Source: Desulfuromonadales bacterium (GTDB taxonomy: Bacteria; Desulfobacterota; Desulfuromonadia; Desulfuromonadales; BM103). From it: a DNA stretch of 64,000 nt. Shown here piece after piece: positions 52,824 to 62,454 of this stretch (the first letter of the stretch is position 1; every line of letters starts with the position of its first letter). A program made the position numbers and the translations under genes. Below the pieces are notes generated by a model that saw only the letters and a list, made by a program, of their open reading frames with translations, did not search any database and was not told the DNA's origin. The stretch is from contig JACZKE010000052.1 in NCBI GenBank assembly GCA_014860225.1, positions 124,001-188,000 of the forward strand, in the 5' to 3' direction.

Positions 52824-55160
52824 ATGGGAATCCTGAGCCAGTCATACACCTTGCCAATATTACCTTTGAAAAACACCGTTGTGTTTCCCGGAATTGCTCT
52901 GCCGATCACGATCCAGAGGTCAGCATCACTCAGGGCGATCGACACTGCTCTGGCCAGCGATATAAAGAAGATAGCTGTCTTTGCACAGAAGAATACAGCC
53001 ACAGATATCCCCGGGCCGGATGACCTCTATTCTCTGGGGGTCACGGCGAACATAACCGTGATAGCAAGAGTCGGCTCAACCTTGCAGATCATCCTTCAGG
53101 GTGTGGAGCGCATAGAAGTCGTTAATTTTGTTCCCTCCCATTCCTTTCTGAAAGCGCAGGTGCACCCACTTCCGGTTTCGGTAACACAGAATGTTGAAGC
53201 AGAAGCTCTGCAAAGAGAAGTTCTGGATCTTGCCAGTAAATATATTGCATTGAGCCATCCGGAAGTTCAGCACAATCTTCCCCTCGCGGTGTCTCCAGGT
53301 GAGGATTTCCTGCAGCTGGTCTATCCCCTGGCCAAGCTCCTTCCACTTGACCTGAGCCAGGAGCAGGCCCTGCTGGAAGCTTCCAGCGAGAGTGAAGTCA
53401 TTAAACTTCTCAGCGACTTTTTCCGTCACGAAATTCAGGTTCTTGAACTGCGCAAGGAGATTTCTGATCAGGCAAAAGACAAGCTGAGCAAAGAGCAGCG
53501 CAATTATTTCCTGCGCGAGCAGATTAAGACCATGCAACAGGAACTGGGAGAGGGGGCGCCGGAAACTGAAACCAGGGCGTTGAGGGAGAAGTTAGAGGGT
53601 CTCACGTTACCCGAGCCTGTCCAGACCGAGGTCGAAAAAGAGATGGCCCGTCTTGAGCAGACTCCGCCGTCATCTCCAGAGTACCAGGTGATGCTGTCAC
53701 ATCTTGGACTGATCCTGGACCTGCCCTGGGGCAGATTGACAACCGACAACCTCAATTTGAAGAACGCACGCCAGGTCCTTGACGAAGATCACTATAATCT
53801 GAAAGAGGTAAAGGAACGAATTATCGAACAGCTTGCTGTTATGAAGCTCAACCCTCAGGCCAAGGCTCCGATTCTTTGCTTTGTCGGCCCACCGGGCGTC
53901 GGAAAAACCTCTCTGGGGCAATCAATTGCCAGGGCCCTGGATCGAAAGTTTGAGCGGTTCAGTCTTGGCGGCATGCATGACGAGGCAGAACTGCGCGGTC
54001 ACAGACGCACCTATATAGGGGCCATGCCGGGCCGGATCATCCAGGCAATACGTCGGGCCGGTGTCAGCAACCCGCTTATCATGCTGGATGAAATCGACAA
54101 GCTCGGGCATGATTTTCGGGGGGATCCGGCTTCAGCCCTTATGGAGATTCTGGATCCTGCGCAAAACAATTCTTTCCGCGATAACTACCTCGATCTTCCC
54201 TTCGATCTCTCCAGGGTTTTTTTCATTACGACGGCCAACACCGTTGATTCCATACCAAAGCCGTTGCTGGACAGGATGGAAACCTTGAACCTGAGTGGCT
54301 ACAGTGATGAAGAGAAAATCGAGATCGCGAACCGCTACCTTTTCCCACGGCAGAGATCTGAAGCGGGGCTTAAGGATGAGCAACTGAAGATTCCGGAAAA
54401 AACGCTGGCGACCATCATCCGACGTTACACCCGGGAAGCCGGGGTTCGGGAGCTTGAACGAATGTTGGGTCGCCTGTCCCGCAAGGTAGCGGTACATTTC
54501 GCCGAAGGTGAGACTACTCCGGACAGCATAGAGGTCGAGGACCTGTCGGAGATGCTTGGCCCGGAACGTTTTTTTGCCGAGCGTATTCGTAAATTTCTTC
54601 CGCCCGGGGTTGCCACGGGGCTGGCCTGGACAGAGTCCGGAGGCGATGTGCTTTACATTGAAGCTATCGAACTCCCCGGTGGAGAAAAATTGACGATGAC
54701 CGGCCATCTGGGTGAGGTGATGAAAGAATCGGCCATGGCAGCAAACAGCTACGTACTTTCTTACTGCCGGGAATTCAATATCAAAAAAACCGTCGAGGCT
54801 GTCCACATTCACGTGCCGGCAGGCTCCATTCCCAAGGATGGCCCATCGGCCGGAGTGACCATAGCGACGGCGTTAGCCTCTCTTTACTCAGGTCGGGCGG
54901 TACGCAGCGACACAGCAATGACCGGAGAAATTACCTTGAGCGGTCTGGTTCTGCCTGTCGGCGGCATCAAAGAAAAGATACTCGCCGCCCGGAGGGCGGG
55001 CATAAATCGTGTGATTCTGCCGCTTGAGAATGACAAGGACCTTAGCTCATTATCAGAGCAGGTGAGAGCCGGGATGGAATTAATCTTTGTCGAACGGATA
55101 GAAGATGTATTAGCGGCAGCCATTCCGGAGGAGAATACAGAAACACCTGTCCCGCACTGA
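52824..55160 (+). CDS. lon: ATP-dependent Lon protease
   Basis: Degrades misfolded and regulatory proteins. The 778-aa protein has the LON N-domain (LPILPLKNTVVFPGIALPIT), the coiled central part, AAA+ with GPPGVGKTSLGQSIA near 355-362 and IMLDEIDKLGHDFRGDP, and the C-terminal protease with Ser675 in PKDGPSAGVT and Lys718 in GGIKEKILAARRAG, forming the Ser-Lys dyad. AAGG is close to the ATG. A second lon copy elsewhere is possible, since several related genomes carry more than one. Confidence 0.96.
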   Translation: MGILSQSYTLPILPLKNTVVFPGIALPITIQRSASLRAIDTALASDIKKIAVFAQKNTATDIPGPDDLYSLGVTANITVIARVGSTLQIILQGVERIEVVNFVPSHSFLKAQVHPLPVSVTQNVEAEALQREVLDLASKYIALSHPEVQHNLPLAVSPGEDFLQLVYPLAKLLPLDLSQEQALLEASSESEVIKLLSDFFRHEIQVLELRKEISDQAKDKLSKEQRNYFLREQIKTMQQELGEGAPETETRALREKLEGLTLPEPVQTEVEKEMARLEQTPPSSPEYQVMLSHLGLILDLPWGRLTTDNLNLKNARQVLDEDHYNLKEVKERIIEQLAVMKLNPQAKAPILCFVGPPGVGKTSLGQSIARALDRKFERFSLGGMHDEAELRGHRRTYIGAMPGRIIQAIRRAGVSNPLIMLDEIDKLGHDFRGDPASALMEILDPAQNNSFRDNYLDLPFDLSRVFFITTANTVDSIPKPLLDRMETLNLSGYSDEEKIEIANRYLFPRQRSEAGLKDEQLKIPEKTLATIIRRYTREAGVRELERMLGRLSRKVAVHFAEGETTPDSIEVEDLSEMLGPERFFAERIRKFLPPGVATGLAWTESGGDVLYIEAIELPGGEKLTMTGHLGEVMKESAMAANSYVLSYCREFNIKKTVEAVHIHVPAGSIPKDGPSAGVTIATALASLYSGRAVRSDTAMTGEITLSGLVLPVGGIKEKILAARRAGINRVILPLENDKDLSSLSEQVRAGMELIFVERIEDVLAAAIPEENTETPVPH

Positions 55161-55245
55161 GCAGCCAATTCTGGCTGCACGGGTAGCAATCATCTCAACG
55201 CTAGCAGGTTCATAAAAAGTTCAAGGAGGATGTCTGGATCGATTG

Positions 55246-56283
55246 ATGAAAGCCATGTCGCTAAGAAAATTAGCGGACCTGCAAGTGGAACCTGATCCCT
55301 TGCAACTGGTGGAATGCCCTATCCCAGAGCCAGGTCCTGGCGAGGTGCGGATCAGGGTGTTGACCTGTGGCGTCTGTCACACAGAGCTCGATGAAATTGA
55401 GGGTCGGACTCCTCCGCCCAGTTTGCCGGTCATCCCTGGTCACCAGGTGATCGGCCAGATTGACAAACTCGGCCGGGAGGTCAGCGACAGGCAGCTCGGG
55501 GAGCGGATCGGTGTCGCCTGGATTTATTCCGCCTGCGGTCAATGCAAGTGGTGTCACACTGCACGGGAAAATCTCTGCCCTGAGTTCCGTGCCACGGGGC
55601 GCGATGTCGATGGCGGCTATGCTGAATACATGGTGGCTCCGGCGGCCTTTATCCACACGATCCCCGCAACCTTCACCTCTGCCGAAGCCGCTCCATTACT
55701 CTGTGCCGGATCCATTGGCTATCGCTCTTTACGGCTTGCGCATCTGCAGCCGGGAGCGCCACTCGGATTGACCGGCTTCGGTGCCTCCGCCCACCTGGTG
55801 TTGAAACTTGTTCGCCATCTTTATCCCGAACTGCCGGTTTATGTTTTTGCCCGTAGCGAAAAGGAACGTCAGTTCGCTCTTGAACTTGGGGCCGCGTGGG
55901 CTGGAGACAACGACGGGCAGCCACCGCAATTACTGCAGGCGATCATCGACACCACCCCCGCCTGGAAGCCGGTTGTCTGCGCCCTGAGACTGCTTGAGCC
56001 GGGAGGTCGACTGGTGATCAATGCAATCCGCAAGGACAACAGCGATCGGGACATTTTGGCCAATATCGACTACCCGCGCGATCTTTGGCTGGAGAAAACA
56101 GTACAGAGTGTGGCCAATGTCAGTCGCGCGGATGTCCACGAGTTTCTCGCACTGGCCGCTGAAATCCCTCTTCTACCAACAGTTGAAGAATTTCTCCTGG
56201 CAGATGCCAACCGTGCCCTGCGCGAGCTGAAAGAACAGAAGATCCGCGGGGCCAAAGTGCTAAGAATCAATCCTGACAAGTAA
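55246..56283 (+). CDS. Zinc-dependent alcohol dehydrogenase-family protein (MDR)
   Basis: A 345-aa medium-chain dehydrogenase/reductase. CGVCHTELDEIEG gives the catalytic Zn Cys, PVIPGHQVIGQID the His/Glu region, and CGQCKWCHTARENLCPEF the structural Zn lobe with four Cys. The Rossmann part (GLTGFGASAHLVLKLVRHLY) is GxGxxA-like. The protein lacks clear substrate cues; it resembles the AdhP/YahK-like group. AAGGAGGA is 15 bases before ATG 55246, a long gap; ATG 55255 is another in-frame choice. Confidence 0.85.
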   Translation: MKAMSLRKLADLQVEPDPLQLVECPIPEPGPGEVRIRVLTCGVCHTELDEIEGRTPPPSLPVIPGHQVIGQIDKLGREVSDRQLGERIGVAWIYSACGQCKWCHTARENLCPEFRATGRDVDGGYAEYMVAPAAFIHTIPATFTSAEAAPLLCAGSIGYRSLRLAHLQPGAPLGLTGFGASAHLVLKLVRHLYPELPVYVFARSEKERQFALELGAAWAGDNDGQPPQLLQAIIDTTPAWKPVVCALRLLEPGGRLVINAIRKDNSDRDILANIDYPRDLWLEKTVQSVANVSRADVHEFLALAAEIPLLPTVEEFLLADANRALRELKEQKIRGAKVLRINPDK

Positions 56284-56341
56284 GATGAAACCGTTGCAAC
56301 CCGCGCAAAGAGCTGAGCAATCAGGATCCCCTTTAAGTTAA

Positions 56342-56522
56342 CGGGCTAACAACCAAAACAAAGGTTAGCCACGAAGTCACCAGACACGAAATAAACAGTA
56401 GTATCTTCTGCAAACATCAAAATTTCGATATCGATAAGATCGATTATTAACCTATAAAAAGCACTTCCCGATGCCTGCGTGCCTTTGCGGAAAGCATGGC
56501 TTTAATATGGGTTATAGAACCA
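56342..56522. repeat. Palindromic element with terminal inverted repeats, copy N
   Basis: Left end CGGGCTAACAACCAAAACAA (56342-56361) and right end TAATATGGGTTATAGAACC (56503-56521) correspond to the terminal repeats of B. The inner arms are GCCACGAAGTCACCAGACAC at left and GCGTGCCTTTGCGGAAAGC at right, more diverged. It fills most of the 465-bp gap between the alcohol dehydrogenase and ClC genes; the remaining 220 bases show no gene. Confidence 0.7.
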
Positions 56523-56748
56523 TAAATTAATCCATGCTCAACTTAACCCGGCTTATCAATAGTTTGTGGTCTTTGTACGTATCTTCCCAGGCTGTTTTCC
56601 GTTAGCATTTTCATCTCATTTCTTCTTGCGGGTAACGCCCATAAGCACTACGATGGTGAAATCTTTGGCAATTTATTGTGGTTGCCAGCTTTATTTTAAA
56701 TATGGCGTGACCTGACGTCCTGAAAGTATCGGATATTGTGAAAATCCT

Positions 56749-58563
56749 ATGTGGCCCACTTCTTTTTCAAAGAATAAATTCTTCGAACGGATACGACTCG
56801 TTTTAGCTCCTCTGCAACGTTCTTTCCGCATCAGTGAAAACACTTTCCTGATTATTCTCGCGGTAATGATCGGCGTACTCGGTGGGCTTGGTAATTACGC
56901 CTTCCGCAAATTGATTGGTTTCGTTCACTGGCTTGTATTCGAGCAAAGTGAGCAGTTTTTCGGTTATTCGATGGAGGAATGGAGCCTGGCGCGGGCGGCA
57001 GTGATTCTCTGTCCGCTGATCGGCGGTCTTCTGGCGGTCCCGCTCTTGCACTGGTTTGGTAAGGACCTTAAAGGCGGTTTTTCAGGATTTCTTGAAAAAG
57101 TCAACCTGCGAGGTGCCAAGTTGCAATTGAGACCCATATTCACCCGTGGATTCGGTTCAGCCATCACCATCGGTACCGGAGGTTCTGCCGGACAGGAAGG
57201 CCCGATCGCTATGATCGGTGGTGCGATCGGTTCACAGTTCGGCCAGGCCTTCAAGATGAGCGGTGACCGGCTCAAAGTGCTGGTCGCCTGTGGTGCCGCG
57301 GCTGGTGTGGCGGCGACTTTCAATGCACCGATCGCGGGGGTGTTTTTCGCCCAGGAGATCGTTCTGCTTTCGGCCTTCGAACTTTCCAGCTTCACTTCGA
57401 TTGTCATTGCCAGCGGCATGGCCACCGTCGTTTCGCGGGCTCTGCTCGGCAACCACTCGGAAATCACCGCGCCACTGTATGTGGTGCAGAATTACTGGGA
57501 GATTCTACTCTACGTTATCCTTGGCCTATTGATAGGCACCCTGGCGGCACTTTTCATCGAGACTCATTTCCGCATCAAGGATCGTTTTGCCGCGCTGCCG
57601 ATGCCTAAGCTGGCCAAGCCCATCTTCGGCGGGTTGCTGGTCGGCGTGATCGGTTTCATCTTCCCCGAGGTTTTCGGCAACGGTTACGAGTTCATCGAAA
57701 CAGTCCTTATGGGTGACCAGCTGTGGCATCAGCCATCCTGGTATCTGCTCGGGGCCCTGATCGTGGCCAAGGCGGTAGCGACCTCTATCACTCTTGGCTC
57801 TGGCATGCCGGGTGGCCTGTTCGCCCCCTGCCTCTATCTCGGTGCAGTCACTGGTGGCTTCTTTGGACATGTCGCCGCCATGTTGCTGCCTCAACTCCAT
57901 ATCGCTCCCGGGGCTTATGCTCTGGTCGGCATGGGAGCCTTCCTCTCCGCAGCAACGCATTCGCCAATGACGGCAATCTTTCTGCTCTTCGAGATTACCG
58001 ACAGCTACGAGGTCATCGTTCCGATCATGCTGACCTGTGTTATCGGCACGGCTGTGGCGCGTCACTTCAAAAAAGACAGTCTGGAAACGGTGGAGCTCAC
58101 CCGCGCCGGCATCGATCTGGAGGCGGGCAAGGAGCGCAATATCATGAAGTCGTTGCAGGTTGGCGATGTTATGATTCGCGATGTGGAGACTATCCCTGAA
58201 CATATGACGCTCGGCCAGTTTGCCCGTTTTATTGAAAAGACACATCACACCAATTTTCCTTTGATCAATGTGAAGGGGGAACTCACCGGGATCATCTCTG
58301 TGCAGGACTTCATGGGGGTGGTGTTTGAACGCGACCTGATGGATTTGGTGGTGGTTAAGGAACTGGCAACCACAAACGTCATCACAGCTCACGCCGATGA
58401 GGACCTTGACCAGACCATGCGCAAAATTGGTTACCGCAATATTGAACAGGTGCCGGTCGTCGACCGTCTGACTCACAAAAAACTGGTCGGTATCATCTCC
58501 CGACGTGACATCGTTGCCGCTTACAACCGGGCCCTGATGACCCGTACTCTCGAGGAGCATTAG
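56749..58563 (+). CDS. ClC-family chloride channel/transporter with CBS domains
   Basis: A 604-aa membrane protein. The first 420 residues form the ClC core: GTGGSAGQEGPIAMIGGAIG carries the gating Glu150, GLGNYAFRKL is the N-terminal selectivity region, and GSGMPGGLFAPCLYLGAVTG is the third conserved segment (GxFxP). Residues 450-600 hold a CBS pair (VGDVMIRDVETIPEHMTLGQ; NIEQVPVVDRLTHKKLVGII) that may bind adenine nucleotides. Chloride/proton exchange or channel activity cannot be told apart. No good ribosome site is seen before the ATG. The UvrD gene begins 1 base after the stop. Confidence 0.9.
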   Translation: MWPTSFSKNKFFERIRLVLAPLQRSFRISENTFLIILAVMIGVLGGLGNYAFRKLIGFVHWLVFEQSEQFFGYSMEEWSLARAAVILCPLIGGLLAVPLLHWFGKDLKGGFSGFLEKVNLRGAKLQLRPIFTRGFGSAITIGTGGSAGQEGPIAMIGGAIGSQFGQAFKMSGDRLKVLVACGAAAGVAATFNAPIAGVFFAQEIVLLSAFELSSFTSIVIASGMATVVSRALLGNHSEITAPLYVVQNYWEILLYVILGLLIGTLAALFIETHFRIKDRFAALPMPKLAKPIFGGLLVGVIGFIFPEVFGNGYEFIETVLMGDQLWHQPSWYLLGALIVAKAVATSITLGSGMPGGLFAPCLYLGAVTGGFFGHVAAMLLPQLHIAPGAYALVGMGAFLSAATHSPMTAIFLLFEITDSYEVIVPIMLTCVIGTAVARHFKKDSLETVELTRAGIDLEAGKERNIMKSLQVGDVMIRDVETIPEHMTLGQFARFIEKTHHTNFPLINVKGELTGIISVQDFMGVVFERDLMDLVVVKELATTNVITAHADEDLDQTMRKIGYRNIEQVPVVDRLTHKKLVGIISRRDIVAAYNRALMTRTLEEH

Positions 58564-58564
58564 A

Positions 58565-60757
58565 TTGGCGGATTTGTTGACACAACTCAACCCGATGCAG
58601 CAGATGGCGGTTCAGCATGAGACCGGGCCACTGTTGCTGCTGGCCGGAGCTGGTTCGGGCAAGACCCGTGCGCTCACTCACCGCATTGCCTGGCTGATCC
58701 AGAAGTACAAGGTTGATCCCTGGCAGATTTTGGCTGTGACCTTTACCAACAAGGCCGCCGGCGAGATGAGGGAGCGGCTGCAAGGCTTGCTCGGTGATAT
58801 CCAGGGGTTGTGGGTCAGTACCTTTCATTCGATGTGCGTGCGGATACTTCGACAGGAGATCGAAGCCCTGGGTTTCAGCCGCAACTTCTCCATCTACGAT
58901 GATCAGGATCAGGAGCGTCTTCTCAAAACCATCTTGCAGGAGCTCGGCATCGATGAGAAGACGCTGAAGGCCAGGGCCGTTGCTGCTGCAATCGATCGGG
59001 CCAAGAACCGGGGGCTGTGGCCCGACCAACTTGATGATGGTGATTACCACACCGAACAGATCACGCGCATCTACGCCCTTTATCAGGAACGTCTTCAACA
59101 GGCCAATGCTCTCGATTTCAGTGATCTGCTGATGCAGACCGTGCGCCTCCTCGAAGATCACCCCGCCGTACTGGAAAAGTATCGCCAGCGTTTTCATTAT
59201 ATTCTCGTTGACGAATTCCAGGATACCAATCAAGTCCAGTATCGGTTGGTGCATCTGCTGGCCTCCGGGCACGGCAACCTGTGCGTGGTCGGCGACGATG
59301 ACCAGTCGATCTATCGCTGGCGCGGTGCCGAGGTCGGCAACATCCTCGGATTTGAGCGTGACTATCCAGGCTGCGAGACGATCAGACTGGAACAGAACTA
59401 CCGCTCGACCAGCACTATTCTTGATGCCGCAGGTGCCGTGGTCGCTCATAATGCCGGCCGCAAGGTGAAAAAGCTCTGGACAGAGAATGTCGCCGGCGAG
59501 GGAGTTACTCTCGAAACCCTCCCCGACGATCTTGAGGAAGGCCGTTACCTGGCCGGTGAAATTAACCGATTGAAGAGCAACGGTCGTCGTTTGCGGGATA
59601 TCGCTGTTTTTTATCGTACCAATGCGCAGTCGCGGGTCATCGAGGAGGCGCTGCGCAACGAACGCATTCCCTACGTGATGTTCGGCGGGATGAAGTTTTA
59701 CTCGCGTATGGAGGTCAAGGATATCCTGGCGTATCTGCGGATTTTCAGTAACCCAGCCGATTCAGTTTCTGCCCGACGCATCATCAACGTCCCGGCGCGG
59801 GGTATCGGCGCCGTAACCGTCGACAAGATTGCGCAGTTTCAAACGGAATCCGGCGGTTTCCTGCCGGCTTGCCGCAAGGCGTTGGAGCGTGGTGCCCTCA
59901 AAGGTGCCGCAGGGGCCAAGGTCAAGGCTTTTGCCGACCTGATTGACGATTTCCGGCAGCGTGCCAAGGAGACGCCCTATCCTCAATTGACCTCGGAACT
60001 GATTGAAGAGACCGGTTATGGCCCGCAGTTGCGGGAAGAGCGCACCGAGGAGGCCCGCAACCGACTTGACAATCTGGAACAGCTTATGGCCGGTATGGAA
60101 GAACATTTCGGCAGCGAAGGGACTCTGCAGGAATATCTCGAACAGGTCGCCCTGATTACCGATGTCGATTCCTACGATCCGAGTCTCGATCGGGTGACCC
60201 TGATGACTCTGCATGCTGCCAAGGGTCTAGAGTTCCCCATAGTGTTCATGGCCGGTATGGAGGAGGGGCTTTTCCCGCACAGCCGCTCTGCCAATGGTAA
60301 GGACGAGCTCGAAGAGGAGCGGCGTCTCTGCTATGTCGGCATGACCCGTGCCATGGAGAAACTTTACCTGACCCACGCGCGGCGGCGGCGTATCTTCGGC
60401 GACTACCAGTTCAATCCACCCAGCCGTTTCCTGAGTGAGATTCCGGCAAAACTTCTCGATCAGCCTGTTCAGAGCGGTCTGCACAAACCAGCCAGCCACA
60501 ATCTGGCGTCACTGTTTGACCAGGTCGAACCGGATTTTTCTGCCGAAGACCCATTTGTCGATGACGATGAAGTGCGTATTATCCCTGATGCCGAAGAGGG
60601 GCTGCGTATCGGCTTGCAGGTCCGTCATATCAAGTTCGGAGTCGGCACCGTGCGCCGCATTGAAGGGCAGGGCGATAACCAGAAGGTCACGGTTTATTTC
60701 CATCGCATCGGCCCGAAGAAGCTGCTCGTCAAATTCGCCGGTCTTGAACCTGCCTGA
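58565..60757 (+). CDS. UvrD/PcrA-type DNA helicase
   Basis: A 730-aa superfamily 1A helicase acting in nucleotide-excision and mismatch repair. It starts with MADLLTQLNPMQQMAVQH, then Walker A GAGSGKT (28-34), TFTNKAAGEMRERL (motif Ia), DEFQDTNQVQY (motif II), DDDQSIYRWRGAE (III), QNYRSTSTILDAA (IV), TLHAAKGLEFPIVFMAGMEE (V), EERRLCYVGMTRA (VI) and a C-terminal Tudor-like part (GLRIGLQVRHIKFGVGTVRR) typical of PcrA. The start is TTG 58565 with GAGGAG 8 bases upstream, right after the ClC stop, so the two are coupled. Confidence 0.94.
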   Translation: MADLLTQLNPMQQMAVQHETGPLLLLAGAGSGKTRALTHRIAWLIQKYKVDPWQILAVTFTNKAAGEMRERLQGLLGDIQGLWVSTFHSMCVRILRQEIEALGFSRNFSIYDDQDQERLLKTILQELGIDEKTLKARAVAAAIDRAKNRGLWPDQLDDGDYHTEQITRIYALYQERLQQANALDFSDLLMQTVRLLEDHPAVLEKYRQRFHYILVDEFQDTNQVQYRLVHLLASGHGNLCVVGDDDQSIYRWRGAEVGNILGFERDYPGCETIRLEQNYRSTSTILDAAGAVVAHNAGRKVKKLWTENVAGEGVTLETLPDDLEEGRYLAGEINRLKSNGRRLRDIAVFYRTNAQSRVIEEALRNERIPYVMFGGMKFYSRMEVKDILAYLRIFSNPADSVSARRIINVPARGIGAVTVDKIAQFQTESGGFLPACRKALERGALKGAAGAKVKAFADLIDDFRQRAKETPYPQLTSELIEETGYGPQLREERTEEARNRLDNLEQLMAGMEEHFGSEGTLQEYLEQVALITDVDSYDPSLDRVTLMTLHAAKGLEFPIVFMAGMEEGLFPHSRSANGKDELEEERRLCYVGMTRAMEKLYLTHARRRRIFGDYQFNPPSRFLSEIPAKLLDQPVQSGLHKPASHNLASLFDQVEPDFSAEDPFVDDDEVRIIPDAEEGLRIGLQVRHIKFGVGTVRRIEGQGDNQKVTVYFHRIGPKKLLVKFAGLEPA

Positions 60758-60814
60758 TTTTTAATGCTGGCAATTCAGCTAAAACCTGTTAACCGTTAAA
60801 AAGCGAAAACCGGC

Positions 60815-60897
60815 TCTCAACGCAGAGACGCTGAGGTGCAGGAACTCTGAGGAAAAGAGCACACCTGGAAATTCTCTGTAGCTCTGCGTTGCGTTGT
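60815..60897. repeat. Degenerate intergenic palindrome, copy O
   Basis: CTCAACGCAGAGACGCTGAG (60815-60834) pairs imperfectly with the right arm (CTCTGTAGCTCTGCGTTGCG, 60874-60893). It fills the gap between the helicase and the DUF4139 gene. Confidence 0.65.
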
Positions 60898-60927
60898 TCT
60901 TGAATCCCTGTCTGCTGGAGGTCGATT

Positions 60928-62367
60928 ATGTCGAGATGGTTCTTGTTTGCTCTGATGGGTGTTGTCCTGAGTTTTGTCCTTTCTGTACCTGTTTTCGGTG
61001 CAGAAATTGTCAGTACGTTGACAGATCAGCGGGAAGTGGCTGTCACCATCTACAACGAGGACCTGGCCCTGGTGCGTGATCAGCGCCAGGTAGATCTGCC
61101 GCTGGGGCCGGTCGACCTCGCCCTGCGTGAGGTCAGTGCCCGGATCCGCCCGGAAACCGCCCTGCTGCGTAGCCTGACCCGTCCTGGCGGGCTGACTATA
61201 CTGGAACAGAACTTCGATTTTGATCTGCTGACGCCGCACAAGCTGCTGGAAAAGTACGTCGGCAAAGAGGTTCAGCTGGTGCGCACGCATCCGGAAACCG
61301 GTGAGGATCGCTATGAAACGGCCCGCGTTCTGGCCGCCAATGACGGTGTGGTGCTGAAGATCGGCGACCGCATTGAAACCGGTGTGCCGGGCCGCCTGGT
61401 CTTCCCCGATGTGCCGGCGAACCTGCGGGACCGGCCGACCCTGGTGGTGTCCCTCGATAATACGCAAGCCGGTCAACAGACCACGGAGCTGAGTTACCTG
61501 ACCGGCGGCCTCGGCTGGCGCGCCGATTATGTTGCCGAACTGAATCCGGAGGATACGGCTCTCGATCTGTCGGGCTGGGTGACCCTGACCAACCAGAGCG
61601 GTACGACCTACCGCAATGCCCTGCTGCAGCTGGTGGCCGGCGACGTCAATCGTGTGCGTGACGATATGCGTTTGCGCGGTGATGTGGCGATGGAGGCGAC
61701 CATGGCCAAGGCGGCGCCGCAGATGATCGAAGAGGCGATGTTCGAATACCACCTCTACACCCTGCAGCGGCCGACCACTATCAAGGACAACCAGACCAAG
61801 CAAGTCTCATTGCTCAACGCTGCCGGTGTTGCCGTGCACAAGGAATTCCGTTTGCAGGGCAACCCTTATTATTATCGCGGCCAGCAGGGCGACCTGGGGC
61901 AGAAGCTCAAGGTCGGCGTGTTTGTCGAATTTGACAACCGTAAAAAGGACAACCTCGGCATGCCGCTGCCGAAAGGGGTCGTGCGGGTCTACAAACAGGA
62001 CAAGCAGGGCCGTCCGCAGTTTGTCGGTGAGGACCGCATCGATCACACTCCGGAGAACGAGAAAGTACGGCTCAAACTGGGTGACGCCTTCGATGTGACC
62101 GCCGATCGCAAACAGACCGACTTCCGCAAGCTGAGTGGTGACAGTCGCTACAACTACCGTTTCGAGAGCGCCTACGAAATCAAGCTGAAGAACGCCAAGG
62201 ATGAAGCAGTCACGGTGACGGTAGCAGAGCCGGTGCCGGGTGACTGGCGAGTGCTTGAGGAGAGTCATAAGCACACTAAAGCTTCTGCCGATACCGCGCT
62301 GTGGAAGATCAGGGTGCCGTCCAAGGGGGAAGCGGTGCTGACTTATCGGGTTGAGGTGCAGTACTAG
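60928..62367 (+). CDS. Exported DUF4139-domain protein
   Basis: A 479-aa protein with a signal peptide (FALMGVVLSFVLSVPVFGAE). The DUF4139 signature is clear: VAVTIYNEDLALVRDQRQVD, LSYLTGGLGWRADYVAELNP and a C-terminal beta-rich part (VTVTVAEPVPGDWRVLEES; VLTYRVEVQY). Function is unknown; the family is common in Desulfuromonadales periplasm/outer envelope. GGAGGT precedes the ATG. A bidirectional terminator follows. Confidence 0.85.
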   Translation: MSRWFLFALMGVVLSFVLSVPVFGAEIVSTLTDQREVAVTIYNEDLALVRDQRQVDLPLGPVDLALREVSARIRPETALLRSLTRPGGLTILEQNFDFDLLTPHKLLEKYVGKEVQLVRTHPETGEDRYETARVLAANDGVVLKIGDRIETGVPGRLVFPDVPANLRDRPTLVVSLDNTQAGQQTTELSYLTGGLGWRADYVAELNPEDTALDLSGWVTLTNQSGTTYRNALLQLVAGDVNRVRDDMRLRGDVAMEATMAKAAPQMIEEAMFEYHLYTLQRPTTIKDNQTKQVSLLNAAGVAVHKEFRLQGNPYYYRGQQGDLGQKLKVGVFVEFDNRKKDNLGMPLPKGVVRVYKQDKQGRPQFVGEDRIDHTPENEKVRLKLGDAFDVTADRKQTDFRKLSGDSRYNYRFESAYEIKLKNAKDEAVTVTVAEPVPGDWRVLEESHKHTKASADTALWKIRVPSKGEAVLTYRVEVQY

Positions 62368-62407
62368 CAGAGAAGTGCGGGGTGAGGGGCGGGAATTACC
62401 GTAAAAG

Positions 62408-62437
62408 AAGGGGCGGCAATGATGCCGCCCCTTTTCG
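62408..62437. terminator. Bidirectional rho-independent terminator
   Basis: AAGGGGCGGCA (62408-62418) and TGCCGCCCCTT (62423-62433) form a perfect 11-bp stem with loop ATGA; TTTTC follows on plus and CTTTTAC on minus. It serves both the DUF4139 gene and the RTX gene ending at 62455. Confidence 0.88.
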
Positions 62438-62454
62438 TTGATCGATTCTTTCGG

